From NCBI GenBank assembly GCA_031277855.1, contig JAITLO010000039.1:124001-188000 (forward strand): DNA of 64,000 nt, written 5' to 3'. Source of the stretch: Acidovorax sp. (GTDB lineage: Bacteria > Pseudomonadota > Gammaproteobacteria > Burkholderiales > Burkholderiaceae_C). Positions within the stretch are counted from its first letter, which is position 1. Every line of letters begins with the position of its first letter. Positions 37,255 to 45,687 of the stretch are shown piece after piece. The position numbers were made by a program, and so were the translations under genes. A model generated the notes under the pieces. The model was not told where the DNA came from, searched no databases, and was given only the letters and a program-made list of their open reading frames with translations.

Positions 37255-38757
37255 ATGCACTCGATTTTTCGTGTCACTGCCCTGGCCATGGTCTGTGCTG
37301 CATCGCTGGCCGCGCATGCCACTGGCGAAGCCAAAAATGTCATCTTCTTCCTGGGTGATGGCATGGGCCCCGTCGTCGTGACGGCAGCCCGCTTCTATCA
37401 AGGCGAAAAGTTGTTGGCAGCCCATCCTGGCTCGCTCCAGAGCAGCGAGCAGGCCGCGCTGGCCATGCAGAGGCTGCCGGTTGCCGGCCGTGTCAAAACC
37501 TTCTCCAAGGACAGCCAGACCACAGACAGCGCGCCCTCGATGTCGGCCTATATGACCGGGGTGAAGATGAACAACGAGGTCATCTCCATGTCGGCCGAGA
37601 CCCAGGCCTATGACCCGGCCGGCAAGCAGTATGTGCGCGGCGAGGAAAGCAATTGCCCGTCTGGCAACGGCCAGCCTGCCGTCACGCTGCTGGAGCTGGC
37701 CAAGGGCCTGGGTCGCTCGGTGGGCGCGGTCTCCACCACCCGCGTGGGCCATGCCACGCCAGCCGCCACCTATGCCCATGTCTGCAACCGCAATGCCTAC
37801 AACCGCATTGCAGAGCAGTCCGTGCCCGGTCACCCCCACTACAACCAAAGTCTGCGCGATGGCGTAGATGTGCTGTTGGGTGGCGGTCAGCGCAACTACC
37901 TGCCCCAGTCCGTGAATCCTTCCAGCAAACGCACGGACCAGGTCAATCTGGTGGCCGCCATGCAAGCCCAGGGCTATACCTATGTGGACAGTGGCAGCCA
38001 GTTGGCGGCGCTGGACGCTGGCAAGACCCGCAAGTTGCTGGGCCTGTTCTCCCAAAGCGAAATGGCCTACGAGCTCGACCGTGTTCAGCAGAAAAAGAAC
38101 GAGCCCAGCCTGACCGAGATGACGACCAAGGCCCTGGATGTGCTCAGCCGCAATCCCAAGGGATTTTTCCTGATGGTGGAAGGCGGGCGCATAGACCATG
38201 CGCTGCATGGCAGCAATGCCAAGCGGGCGCTGGAAGACACGTTGGCTTTTGACCAGGCCATTGCGGCCACGCTGGCCTATATGGAGAAAAAAGACCCGGG
38301 GTTGAAAAACACCTTGGTGGTGGTCACTGCCGACCACGATCACAACCTGGTGTTCAACGGCTATGCCAAGCAGGGCAATCCCATACTGGGCAAGGTGGTG
38401 GACGGTAGCGGCCACCTGAGCAAGGCCAAGGATGGCAAGCCCTATACCACGCTGTCCTTTGGCAATGGCGGCCGTCCTGGCAGCTCGGCTGCAAGCCAAG
38501 TCAACGCAGAGGACGGTGGCAAGCCCTGGATTGCACCCAGCCGCGGCAGTGCAGGCCGTGACGATCTGACCCAAGTCGACACCACCGACGACAACTATCT
38601 GCAGGAAGTCGGCATCAACCTGGGCACGCCCGGTGCGGAAACCCACGGTGGCGGTGACGTGATGCTGTTTGCAGGCGGCGCTGGCGCCCAGATATTCAAG
38701 GGGACCATGGACAACACCAAGGTGTTCTTCAAGGTCAAGCAAGCCGCTGGCCTGTAA
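37255..38757 (+). CDS. Alkaline phosphatase, secreted paralogue
   Basis: 500 residues. Sec signal peptide MHSIFRVTALAMVCAASLAAHA without a lipobox, so soluble periplasmic. All metal and catalytic motifs match the upstream gene: FFLGDGMGP, TTDSAPS with Ser92, STTRVGHATPA, EGGRIDHALH, TADHDH, ETHGGGDV. It carries an extra insertion of about 40 residues before the last motif (SSAASQVNAEDGGKPWIAPS). The two genes look like a tandem duplication that split into anchored and soluble forms. Confidence 0.92.
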   Translation: MHSIFRVTALAMVCAASLAAHATGEAKNVIFFLGDGMGPVVVTAARFYQGEKLLAAHPGSLQSSEQAALAMQRLPVAGRVKTFSKDSQTTDSAPSMSAYMTGVKMNNEVISMSAETQAYDPAGKQYVRGEESNCPSGNGQPAVTLLELAKGLGRSVGAVSTTRVGHATPAATYAHVCNRNAYNRIAEQSVPGHPHYNQSLRDGVDVLLGGGQRNYLPQSVNPSSKRTDQVNLVAAMQAQGYTYVDSGSQLAALDAGKTRKLLGLFSQSEMAYELDRVQQKKNEPSLTEMTTKALDVLSRNPKGFFLMVEGGRIDHALHGSNAKRALEDTLAFDQAIAATLAYMEKKDPGLKNTLVVVTADHDHNLVFNGYAKQGNPILGKVVDGSGHLSKAKDGKPYTTLSFGNGGRPGSSAASQVNAEDGGKPWIAPSRGSAGRDDLTQVDTTDDNYLQEVGINLGTPGAETHGGGDVMLFAGGAGAQIFKGTMDNTKVFFKVKQAAGL

Positions 38758-38782
38758 GTGCTTTTGAAGCCTTCTGTCGCAG

Positions 38783-40756
38783 CTATGACGGGCCGTATGT
38801 GCCGGCCTGCATGGGTGTGGCGCATGCAGAGTGGCTGTCGGAGGGGGGCTGCTGCGGGGGTATCTCCCGTGGTGCCAGCGGCAGTGTGGCATCGATTGCC
38901 GTGTGGCCGGAGCGCGAGTGCACCTGCAGTTGCCCGCCCATGCGCTCCATGCGGGATCGCATGCTGGACATTCCTATGCCCAGACCGGCGCGTAAGGTGG
39001 CTGGGGCGTCAAAGCCCATGCCATCGTCTTCGACATGCAGCAGCAAAATCCCAGGCGCGGGATAACTCAGGCAGACCTGCACGGTATGTGCATGGCTGTG
39101 CTTGATGATGTTGGTCAAAGCCTCTTCCGCCACCCGGGCCAGCAGCATGCACTGCAAGGCACTGGGGGGCGGGCACCAGTCTGCTGGAGCCAGCCATTCG
39201 GAGCGGATGTCCAGGTCGTCGAACAGGCTGACAAAGCGGTAGCGCAGGGGAATCATCCACTCTTCGGGTGTGGTCGGGGCATGGGCGCCGATGCTGCCAT
39301 CGCTGTCCACCACCTGGCGCAGGTCATCACGCAGCAGCTTGAGCATGGACAGGTAGCGCTCCTTGGAGGGTGGTGCATCGTTTTGCTCCACCAGCATGAT
39401 GGAGCGCACAATCTGCCCGCCCAGGCCGTCGTGCAGGTCTTGCGCCAGCTGCAGCCGCTCCTTCAAGTGGGCATTGGACAGCGCCAGGGCATGCTCTTCG
39501 GAGAGGGTGGTGTTCAGGTCTTCACAGGCTTGGGCCACGGTTTCTCTCAGCTCCTGATTGAAGCGCTCAATGCGCTCTGCATCTTGAAGAATGCGTCGGC
39601 GCATCAAAAGGGCTGACAGCAGCAGGAAGAGCAGGCCCGTGTAGGGGCTGTAGACCTTGTGGCTGGGCCAGATTTCCAGCACCACCAGAAGGTCGCGAGC
39701 GCCTATGGACACCATCACCACCAGGCAGGCGGCCACGAGTTGGTGCTGCAGTCTGCGCGTGCGCAGCGCATGCCAGATCACCCATGCAGTGTTGCCAAGA
39801 AAGAGTAGGGTGTAGAGGTCGGCGATGCGCTGCATGGGCGCCCAGCCCGGACCGGTCACGATGATGAGGGCGCCCGCCAGCATCAGCCATCCCAGGCGCA
39901 GCAGATGGGGGCGTGACAAGGGGCTCTCTATCAACTGCCAGCAGAACACCGAAAAACTGGCCATATAGCCTATGTAGGCCAGGTGGTTGGCACGGGCCAT
40001 GGCCAGGTTGTCGGGAAACGGCCAGGTTTCGGTCAGCAGCCCATTGCTGATGAACAGCACCCAGCACAGCGATACCAGTGCATACCAGCCCAGCAGTGGA
40101 CGCTTGCGCTGGGGAATCCACACCGCCAGGGCCATGACGCCCAGAGCGGCTGACAAGATGATGTTCAGCCAAAAAAGGGTGCGCACATCCCAGTTGCGCT
40201 GCAGGTGAGCCTGGAGCATGGCATCGGGGGAGCCCAGCTGCAATGTACCCAGGCCGGGGTGGAGCTCGGATAGGCCGACCACACGTACCCAGATGGTGTT
40301 GTGGCCTGCGGCATGGAGCGAGGATTGCGGCAGTATCCAGTAGTGCGAGGTGCTCCAGGAGCGGGACAGTGGCTCCTGCAAATGGCGGTCGCGCCAGACG
40401 AGATCCTGGTTGCTGTAGACCTCACCCGCCATGCTGATGCTGCCTATCGTCAAGGCGATAGGGGTGGCGGGCAGAGGGCAATCCGTCGCCCAGGTGATGC
40501 GATACCAGACCGTGCCGTCATAACCGGGCCAACGCGGGGCCCAGTTGTCCGGCAAGGTGACAGGCTGCCAGCCATGCAGCCCCTCTGGAGGAGATGAGGT
40601 ATGTGCGCGAACCGCCTCCACCTGGAGTATGCGGATGTCGCAGGCGGGCTCGGCGGCCGCTGTTGCGCTGCTGCTGTGCGCCATCAACGGCCAGCACAAG
40701 GCCACAACTGCCAGGCAGCACAGCCGCCAAACCAGGCACAGCCAAGACGAGATCAT
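38783..40756 (-). CDS. Sensor histidine kinase, NarX/DesK-type with 7TM region
   Basis: 657 residues. Signal peptide, periplasmic domain of about 150 residues (GLHGWQPVTLPDNWAPRWPGYDGTVWYRI, a jelly-roll-like 7TMR-DISMED2 domain), about seven membrane segments (residues 190-390), a HisKA_3 dimerisation helix with phospho-His442 in LAQDLHDGLGGQIV, and a HATPase_c domain (EEALTNIIKHSHA, VEDDGMGFD, LGIGMSSMRSRMERMGG). It is inner-membrane. Its ATG overlaps the response-regulator stop. The signal sensed is unknown. Confidence 0.9.
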   Translation of the reverse strand: MISSWLCLVWRLCCLAVVALCWPLMAHSSSATAAAEPACDIRILQVEAVRAHTSSPPEGLHGWQPVTLPDNWAPRWPGYDGTVWYRITWATDCPLPATPIALTIGSISMAGEVYSNQDLVWRDRHLQEPLSRSWSTSHYWILPQSSLHAAGHNTIWVRVVGLSELHPGLGTLQLGSPDAMLQAHLQRNWDVRTLFWLNIILSAALGVMALAVWIPQRKRPLLGWYALVSLCWVLFISNGLLTETWPFPDNLAMARANHLAYIGYMASFSVFCWQLIESPLSRPHLLRLGWLMLAGALIIVTGPGWAPMQRIADLYTLLFLGNTAWVIWHALRTRRLQHQLVAACLVVMVSIGARDLLVVLEIWPSHKVYSPYTGLLFLLLSALLMRRRILQDAERIERFNQELRETVAQACEDLNTTLSEEHALALSNAHLKERLQLAQDLHDGLGGQIVRSIMLVEQNDAPPSKERYLSMLKLLRDDLRQVVDSDGSIGAHAPTTPEEWMIPLRYRFVSLFDDLDIRSEWLAPADWCPPPSALQCMLLARVAEEALTNIIKHSHAHTVQVCLSYPAPGILLLHVEDDGMGFDAPATLRAGLGIGMSSMRSRMERMGGQLQVHSRSGHTAIDATLPLAPREIPPQQPPSDSHSACATPMQAGTYGPS

Positions 40757-41481
40757 GACCCCAGCAAACCTCTGGCACGGGCTTCGCTGACGGCGCGTAT
40801 GCGCGAATTGACCGCCAGCTTGCGGTAGATGTTGCGCACATGGGCTTCCACCGTGTGGCGTGACAGGTGCAGCTGCTCCGCGATTTCCCGGTGGGAGAGA
40901 CCATGGGCCACATGGTTCAGGATTTCGATCTCGCGACTGCTGAGCGCGGCATCTTCTGGCGCTTCAGGCGACACCGAGTGCGGCAAGCCATCGGCGCTGT
41001 GCTGCTGGAATTCGCTGATGACACGCCTGGCAATGAAAGGGTCTATGGGCGCCCCGCCGCGCAGCACGCTGCGTATGGACAGAGTGACCTCCAGGTCATC
41101 GCGTTCCTTGAGCACATAGCCGGTAGCACCTGCGCGCAGTGCGGCGAGGATGGCCTCCTTGGTGCTCCAGGCGGAGACCACCAAAATGCCCATGGCTGCA
41201 TCCGTGGCGCGCAGCTCGGCGATCAACTCGGTGCCATGGCCGTCAGGCAGCCCCAGGTCCACCAGGGCCAGGGCAAAGCTTTGCTGCGCTGCATATTGGC
41301 GTGCCTGGGCCAGCGATGCAGCAAAACACATGGACGCAGCCGTATAGCCCAGGGTGACGAGGATGCGACTCAGGCGATGCTGTATCAATGCATCGTCCTC
41401 CACGATCAGTACCGGTGTAGGCAGGGGCGGTGCGGTGGGCAGCTGGGTGAGATGGGGCATGGCGGCAGCAGAGAGGGCCAT
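40753..41481 (-). CDS. NarL/LuxR-family response regulator
   Basis: 242 residues from the second ATG. A receiver domain (VLIVEDDALIQHRLSRIL; phospho-acceptor Asp in LALVDLGLPDGHG; conserved Lys in GYVLKERDD) is joined to a LuxR-type helix-turn-helix (LSSREIEILNHVAHGLSHREIAEQLHLSRHTVEAHVRNIYRKL). GAGGG precedes the ATG at 41481, which I prefer to the ATG at 41526 (no ribosome site). It is upstream of and overlapping (4 nt) the histidine kinase gene. Targets may include the adjacent TonB receptor or phosphatases, but nothing in the sequence proves it. Confidence 0.9.
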   Translation of the reverse strand: MALSAAAMPHLTQLPTAPPLPTPVLIVEDDALIQHRLSRILVTLGYTAASMCFAASLAQARQYAAQQSFALALVDLGLPDGHGTELIAELRATDAAMGILVVSAWSTKEAILAALRAGATGYVLKERDDLEVTLSIRSVLRGGAPIDPFIARRVISEFQQHSADGLPHSVSPEAPEDAALSSREIEILNHVAHGLSHREIAEQLHLSRHTVEAHVRNIYRKLAVNSRIRAVSEARARGLLGS

Positions 41482-41579
41482 GGGCCAGCCCTCGGTAGCA
41501 ACAGAAATGCCGGCACTATGGAGCATGGCTGGGTTGCTTGGCTATCCCTGAATCCAGGTAATTTGCGTGTGCCGCATCT

Positions 41580-43793
41580 TCAATACTGGTAGCGCAGCGT
41601 CAGCAGCCAGCTGCGCGGGCTGCCGTAGCTGGTGAACATGGGGCTGTCTATGCCCTGGTAGTAGCGCTGGTCCAGCAGGTTGTGCACATTGAGCTGCAGC
41701 AGCCATTGCGGCGTGAGTTGGCGCGCCGCCATCAGGCCCAGCAGGGTGTAGCCAGGCTGACGGATGCGGTAGGTGGCGCCACTCAGGCTGTCCTGCCCTG
41801 TGTTGTAGATGGCGCTTTGGCGGTAGAGGCTGGCGCCCAGGCGCCAGCCGCTGTCCGGCAGGCGGTAAACGGTGGCCAGCTGCCACAGCTGGCGCGGCAA
41901 CTGGGGCTCAAAGCGCTGGCCTTGCTTGAGTGCATCGCGGGTATAGCGGCTGTGCACCAGGGTGTAGCTGGCCGACAGTTGCCAGGCCGGGGTGATCTGG
42001 CCTTGCAACTGCACCGCCAGGCCCCGGCTGCGTACCTGCTCGCTGGCGCGATAACAGGCCTCGCCTGGAAACTTGGGGCAGCTCAGCTGCTCGTAGATCT
42101 GCTCGGGGGCATTGCGTTGTGCGACCTGGAAAAGATGCAGGCCGGCTTGCAAGCGCTGTTTCAGATAGCGGCCTTGCAGGCCGACGCCATAGGTGCGGCC
42201 GGTGGTGGGGGGCAGCACGCGGTCTGTGGTGTCCCGTTCGGTGCGGGGCTGGAAAATGTCCGAGGTTTGCAGATAGGCGCTGTGCTGTGCATCCAGCTCC
42301 CACACCAGGCCTGCATAGCGGCTGAAGTGGTGCAGGCGCTCCTGGTCGGTGCGTTGCAGCGGGGTTGTGATGTTGTCCTCCACCCAGCCTTGGTGGTGGT
42401 AGCGGTCCCAGCGCCCGCCCAAGGTCAGCTGCAGCCGCTCATGCAGCTGCAGCTGCGTGGCCAGCCAGACTCCGCTCTGGGTGGGTGCCAACTGCTGGCT
42501 GTGTCGGATGGCATAGGGCTGCAGCAGGGGCAGCGGGGGCAAAGGCCGGGAGATGGGGGGGGCATAAGCATTCAGCCCGCCCACCCAGTAGGGGGCAGTC
42601 CAGCCCTGGCCCATGGCATCGCTTTGGCGGTGGCTCCAGCCCAGGGCCAGCTGGTGCTGGCGGCCGGCAAAGTGCCAGGGACCGCGCAGCGACAGGGCGT
42701 AGCTGGTCTGGGTCTGCTCAGAGGCGTACTGTCCCAGGCCTTGGTACAGGGCCGTGGGCGTACCTCCGCTCAGATAAGTGCCCAGATAGTTCAGCTCTGA
42801 ACGCAGGCGCAGCAGGTCGGCCCGCAGTTTCCAGCCACTGTTCCATTCATGCTCCAACTGCGCAAAGGCGGTGCTGGTGCGTTGGCGCCAGTATTCCCAG
42901 TCATAGCCCAGGCTGGTCGCGCGAGGCAGGTGCAAATCGCTGCCGTCCGGAGCGGTGGGAATGTCGCTGAGCGATTCCTGGTGGTGGTTGCGCTGCTGGC
43001 TGGCACCCAGGCGCAGCGTGGTCTGGGCTGCGATATCGGCTTCCAGAACACCGTAGTAGCTGCGTTGGCGATGGCTTGTTCCGTCCTGAAAGCCGTGCCG
43101 GTTCTGGGCATCCACCAGCACACGGGCGCGCAGCGAGCGGGCCTGGTTCAGCGGGCCGGAGGCGTCCACCATGGCTTCGTTTTGTCCCCAACGGCCGGTG
43201 CGCAGCTGCAATTCCACGCGTGCCTGAGCGGTGGGTAATTTGCGCACCAGATTGAGGGCTGCCGAGGGATTGCCCATGCCGGACATCAGGCCCGACGCAC
43301 CCTGGACCACCTCGACCCTGTCGTACAGCGCAAGGCTTTGGCCCAGGTCGAAGTTCTTGTCAAAGCTGGTGCTCACGCCATCCAGCATCCAGTGGCTCAG
43401 CGCAAAACCGCGGGCATACAGCTGTCCGCGCGATACCGTGAGCCCGGTGGAGAGCATGGCCAGGTCCCGCGTGGTGTGCACGACCTGGTCGTTGAGCAGG
43501 CTGCGCGTGAGCACCTGTACCGGCTGGGGTGTGGCCTGGGGTGTCAGGGCCAGTCCGGTGGCCGTGGCACTGGGGGCGACGCTGCGGTAGAGCCCATGGT
43601 CTTCCGTGGTGGCCAGGGCTGGGGTGGAAACTTCCACCGTCTCCAGTGTGGCTGCTACAGCCGCAGCATCTGCTGCCAGGCTCTGCAGCGGAGCCTGGGC
43701 CAGGATCACAGCCAGGTGCGCGCAGGCCTGGTTGCCCACAGCATGGGCAAACAAGGCAGAAGGCCGGCGGAACAGGGCAGCGCAGAGCGACAC
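41580..43793 (-). CDS. TonB-dependent siderophore receptor
   Basis: 737 residues, outer-membrane 22-strand barrel with plug. The plug domain (about 75-190: VQVLTRSLLNDQVVHTTRDLAMLS, LDGVSTSFDKNFDLGQSLALYDRVEVVQGASGLMSGMGNPSAALNLVRKLP) is of the FhuE/FpvA siderophore type and the protein ends in aromatic Tyr (LRYQY). The start is GTG; the N-terminus is a long, atypical signal sequence ending near LAADA. No FecI/FecR or siderophore genes are adjacent. It is likely iron-regulated, but I see only a weak Fur-like stretch upstream. Confidence 0.9.
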   Translation of the reverse strand: MSLCAALFRRPSALFAHAVGNQACAHLAVILAQAPLQSLAADAAAVAATLETVEVSTPALATTEDHGLYRSVAPSATATGLALTPQATPQPVQVLTRSLLNDQVVHTTRDLAMLSTGLTVSRGQLYARGFALSHWMLDGVSTSFDKNFDLGQSLALYDRVEVVQGASGLMSGMGNPSAALNLVRKLPTAQARVELQLRTGRWGQNEAMVDASGPLNQARSLRARVLVDAQNRHGFQDGTSHRQRSYYGVLEADIAAQTTLRLGASQQRNHHQESLSDIPTAPDGSDLHLPRATSLGYDWEYWRQRTSTAFAQLEHEWNSGWKLRADLLRLRSELNYLGTYLSGGTPTALYQGLGQYASEQTQTSYALSLRGPWHFAGRQHQLALGWSHRQSDAMGQGWTAPYWVGGLNAYAPPISRPLPPLPLLQPYAIRHSQQLAPTQSGVWLATQLQLHERLQLTLGGRWDRYHHQGWVEDNITTPLQRTDQERLHHFSRYAGLVWELDAQHSAYLQTSDIFQPRTERDTTDRVLPPTTGRTYGVGLQGRYLKQRLQAGLHLFQVAQRNAPEQIYEQLSCPKFPGEACYRASEQVRSRGLAVQLQGQITPAWQLSASYTLVHSRYTRDALKQGQRFEPQLPRQLWQLATVYRLPDSGWRLGASLYRQSAIYNTGQDSLSGATYRIRQPGYTLLGLMAARQLTPQWLLQLNVHNLLDQRYYQGIDSPMFTSYGSPRSWLLTLRYQY

Positions 43794-43972
43794 GGGAAAG
43801 TGGCGCAGCGCGCCCGGACAAATCGATGCAGGCGATGTTATGTGACGATTAATGACAATTGGACACTTTGTGATGCAAAAAGAACGAAGGTGTTCGGTAC
43901 AGAGCGCTCAGGCCAGCCTCATTTGCTGGAGAGCTGCTTGGGGCATATGGCGAGCCGTGGGGTGAAGGGCGC

Positions 43973-44015
43973 AAAAAAACGCCTGGGCAGCCCGGTGAGG
44001 GGCTGCTGCAGGCGT
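43973..44015 (-). terminator. Terminator of the 3-oxoadipate/Bug cluster
   Basis: On the minus strand ACGCCTGCAGCAGCCCC-TCACC-GGGCTGCCCAGGCGT is followed by a T-run (43973-43979). It lies 70 nt after the stop of the Bug receptor, the last gene of the cluster. Confidence 0.85.
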
Positions 44016-44085
44016 GCAAAAGAGGAGAGAGATTGACGTACTTGACGTCAAGGGCAGTCCAGGGAAGTGACTGCCCTGCCCACGC

Positions 44086-45081
44086 TCAAACCTGAGCGCC
44101 AGACTCCTTGACGACCTTGCCCCACTTGGCGGCTTCGGTCTTGATGTAGGCATCGAACTGGGCCTGGGTGTCCAGCACCACGTCACCGCCCTGGTCCTCG
44201 ATCTTTTTGATCACGGCCGGGTTCTTCAGCACCTTGGCCAGCGCGGCATGCAGTTTTTGTTGCACCTCGATCGGGGTCTTGACCGGCGCCCACATGCCGA
44301 ACCAGGAAGTGGCTTCATAGCCCGGCACACCGGCTTCGGCAATGGTGGGCACGTCCGGCAGTTCACGCGAGCGCTTGGCGGTGGTCACGGCCAGGGGGCG
44401 CAGCTTGCCCGAGCGCACATGCTGGATGGCCGAGGGCATGTTGTCGAACATGATGGAGATCTGGTTGCCCAGCAGGTCGCTCATGGCTGGCGCGCTACCC
44501 TTGTAGGGCACATGCACCATGTCCACATGGGCCATGGACTTGAACAGCTCGCCCGACAGGTGCACGGAAGAGCCGCTGCCCGAGGAGCCGAAGTTCACCT
44601 TGCCGGGATTGGCCTTGGCGTAGGCAATCAGCTCCTTGACGTTCTTGAAGGGCTGGGCTGGGTTGGCCACCAGCAGATTGGGCACAGTGGCCACGCGGGT
44701 CAGCGGGGCGAAGTCCTTGATCGGGTCAAAGGGCATCTTGGTGTAGAGCGCGGCATTGATGGCATGCGTGCCCACGGTGCCCAGGAACAGGGTGTAGCCA
44801 TCGGGTGTGGCGCGGGATGCGGCCAGGCCACCGATATTGCCGCCGGCGCCGGGGCGGTTGTCGATGATCACCGGCTGACCCAGCTCCTCACCCAGGTACA
44901 GGCCGACGATGCGCGCCAGGATGTCGGTGGTGCCGCCAGCCGAGAACGGAACAATGATGTTGATGGGCTTGCTGGGGAAAGCGCCTTGGGCAGTTGCCGT
45001 GCCGGCCACGGCCAGGGTGGCGGCAGCGGCCAGCAGCTTCAGGCCATGGCGGCGAGAAAGAGGGCGGTGGGCATCAAACAT
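44086..45081 (-). CDS. Bug-family (TctC-like) periplasmic solute receptor
   Basis: 331 residues. Tat/Sec-like signal (RRHGLKLLAAAATLAVAGTATA, cleavage before QGAFPSKP). The Bug hallmarks PSKPINIIVPFSAGGTTDILARIVG, IDNRPGAGGNIGGLAASRATPDGYTL and VPYKGSAPAMSDLLG are present. GGAG lies 6 nt before the ATG at 45081, so this start is favoured over one four codons upstream. Bug receptors bind carboxylates or aromatic acids; at the end of a 3-oxoadipate cluster it may bind the pathway substrate. No TctA/TctB permease genes are adjacent, which is usual for Bug orphans. Confidence 0.92.
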   Translation of the reverse strand: MFDAHRPLSRRHGLKLLAAAATLAVAGTATAQGAFPSKPINIIVPFSAGGTTDILARIVGLYLGEELGQPVIIDNRPGAGGNIGGLAASRATPDGYTLFLGTVGTHAINAALYTKMPFDPIKDFAPLTRVATVPNLLVANPAQPFKNVKELIAYAKANPGKVNFGSSGSGSSVHLSGELFKSMAHVDMVHVPYKGSAPAMSDLLGNQISIMFDNMPSAIQHVRSGKLRPLAVTTAKRSRELPDVPTIAEAGVPGYEATSWFGMWAPVKTPIEVQQKLHAALAKVLKNPAVIKKIEDQGGDVVLDTQAQFDAYIKTEAAKWGKVVKESGAQV

Positions 45082-45113
45082 GGTGGTCTCCAATTTATAA
45101 AAATAGCGGTGCA

Positions 45114-45187
45114 GCCCCGGCCATAAAGTCGGCCGGGGCGGGGTGTGTCTGTGCGGGGGGAGAAGAGGTGGACAGGCTTGCTGTCCG
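45114..45187. other. Hairpins between catC and the Bug gene
   Basis: GCCCCGGCC / GGCCGGGGC (45114-45139, 9-bp perfect arms, 8-nt loop) and GGACAG-GCTTG-CTGTCC (near 45171-45187). They lie in the 230-nt gap of the minus-strand transcript and may stabilise or partly terminate it. No gene is seen here. Confidence 0.5.
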
Positions 45188-45311
45188 CTGCTGGGCAGAC
45201 CGGGAGTGGCTCACCCCAGCCCGAAAAGCGAAGTGGTGCGTGGAGGCCGAGGCGCAAGGCCGCAGCCAGAGCAAGACACCACAGGGCTTGCCAGGCTTGG
45301 GTGGGCTCGCC

Positions 45312-45596
45312 TTATTCCTGAACGATGGAAGAGGGGTGGTTGGCCAGCGGCGTGACCTTGATTTCCATATAGGGGAACAGGGGCAGCGAGCTGAGCATGG
45401 TGTGCAGCTCGTCGTTGTCCTTGGCGTCGAAGATGCTCACATTGGCGTATTCGCCCACCACGCGCCACAGGTGGCGCCACTTGCCTTCGCGCTGCAGCTT
45501 TTGCGAGTACTCCTTTTCTTCTTGCTTGATCTTGGCTGCGACCTCGGGGTCCAGCGTGGATGGGATGCGGACAATCATTTCGACCATGTACAGCAT
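45312..45596 (-). CDS. catC: Muconolactone delta-isomerase
   Basis: 94 residues, the normal size of the decameric enzyme that converts muconolactone to 3-oxoadipate enol-lactone in the catechol branch. MLYMVEMIVRIP at the start, KEYSQKLQREGKWRHLWRVVGEYANVSIFD and LPLFPYMEIKVTPL match the family. It is placed among pca genes without catA or catB in the window, which is unusual. It lies between the AtoE transporter and the Bug receptor. Confidence 0.9.
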   Translation of the reverse strand: MLYMVEMIVRIPSTLDPEVAAKIKQEEKEYSQKLQREGKWRHLWRVVGEYANVSIFDAKDNDELHTMLSSLPLFPYMEIKVTPLANHPSSIVQE

Positions 45597-45687
45597 GGGG
45601 TGGCTCCTTGAAAAACAGAGAAAAAGAGACGAGAGAAGAGGGCGGAGGCCGGGCGCTGGCGCCCGGCCGGAGAATGAATGCAGGCGA

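Noticed and set aside
43794..43900. Fur box upstream of the TonB receptor
   Set aside because: Only a weak AATTGT-CATTAA-like similarity; too far from the consensus to list as a feature.
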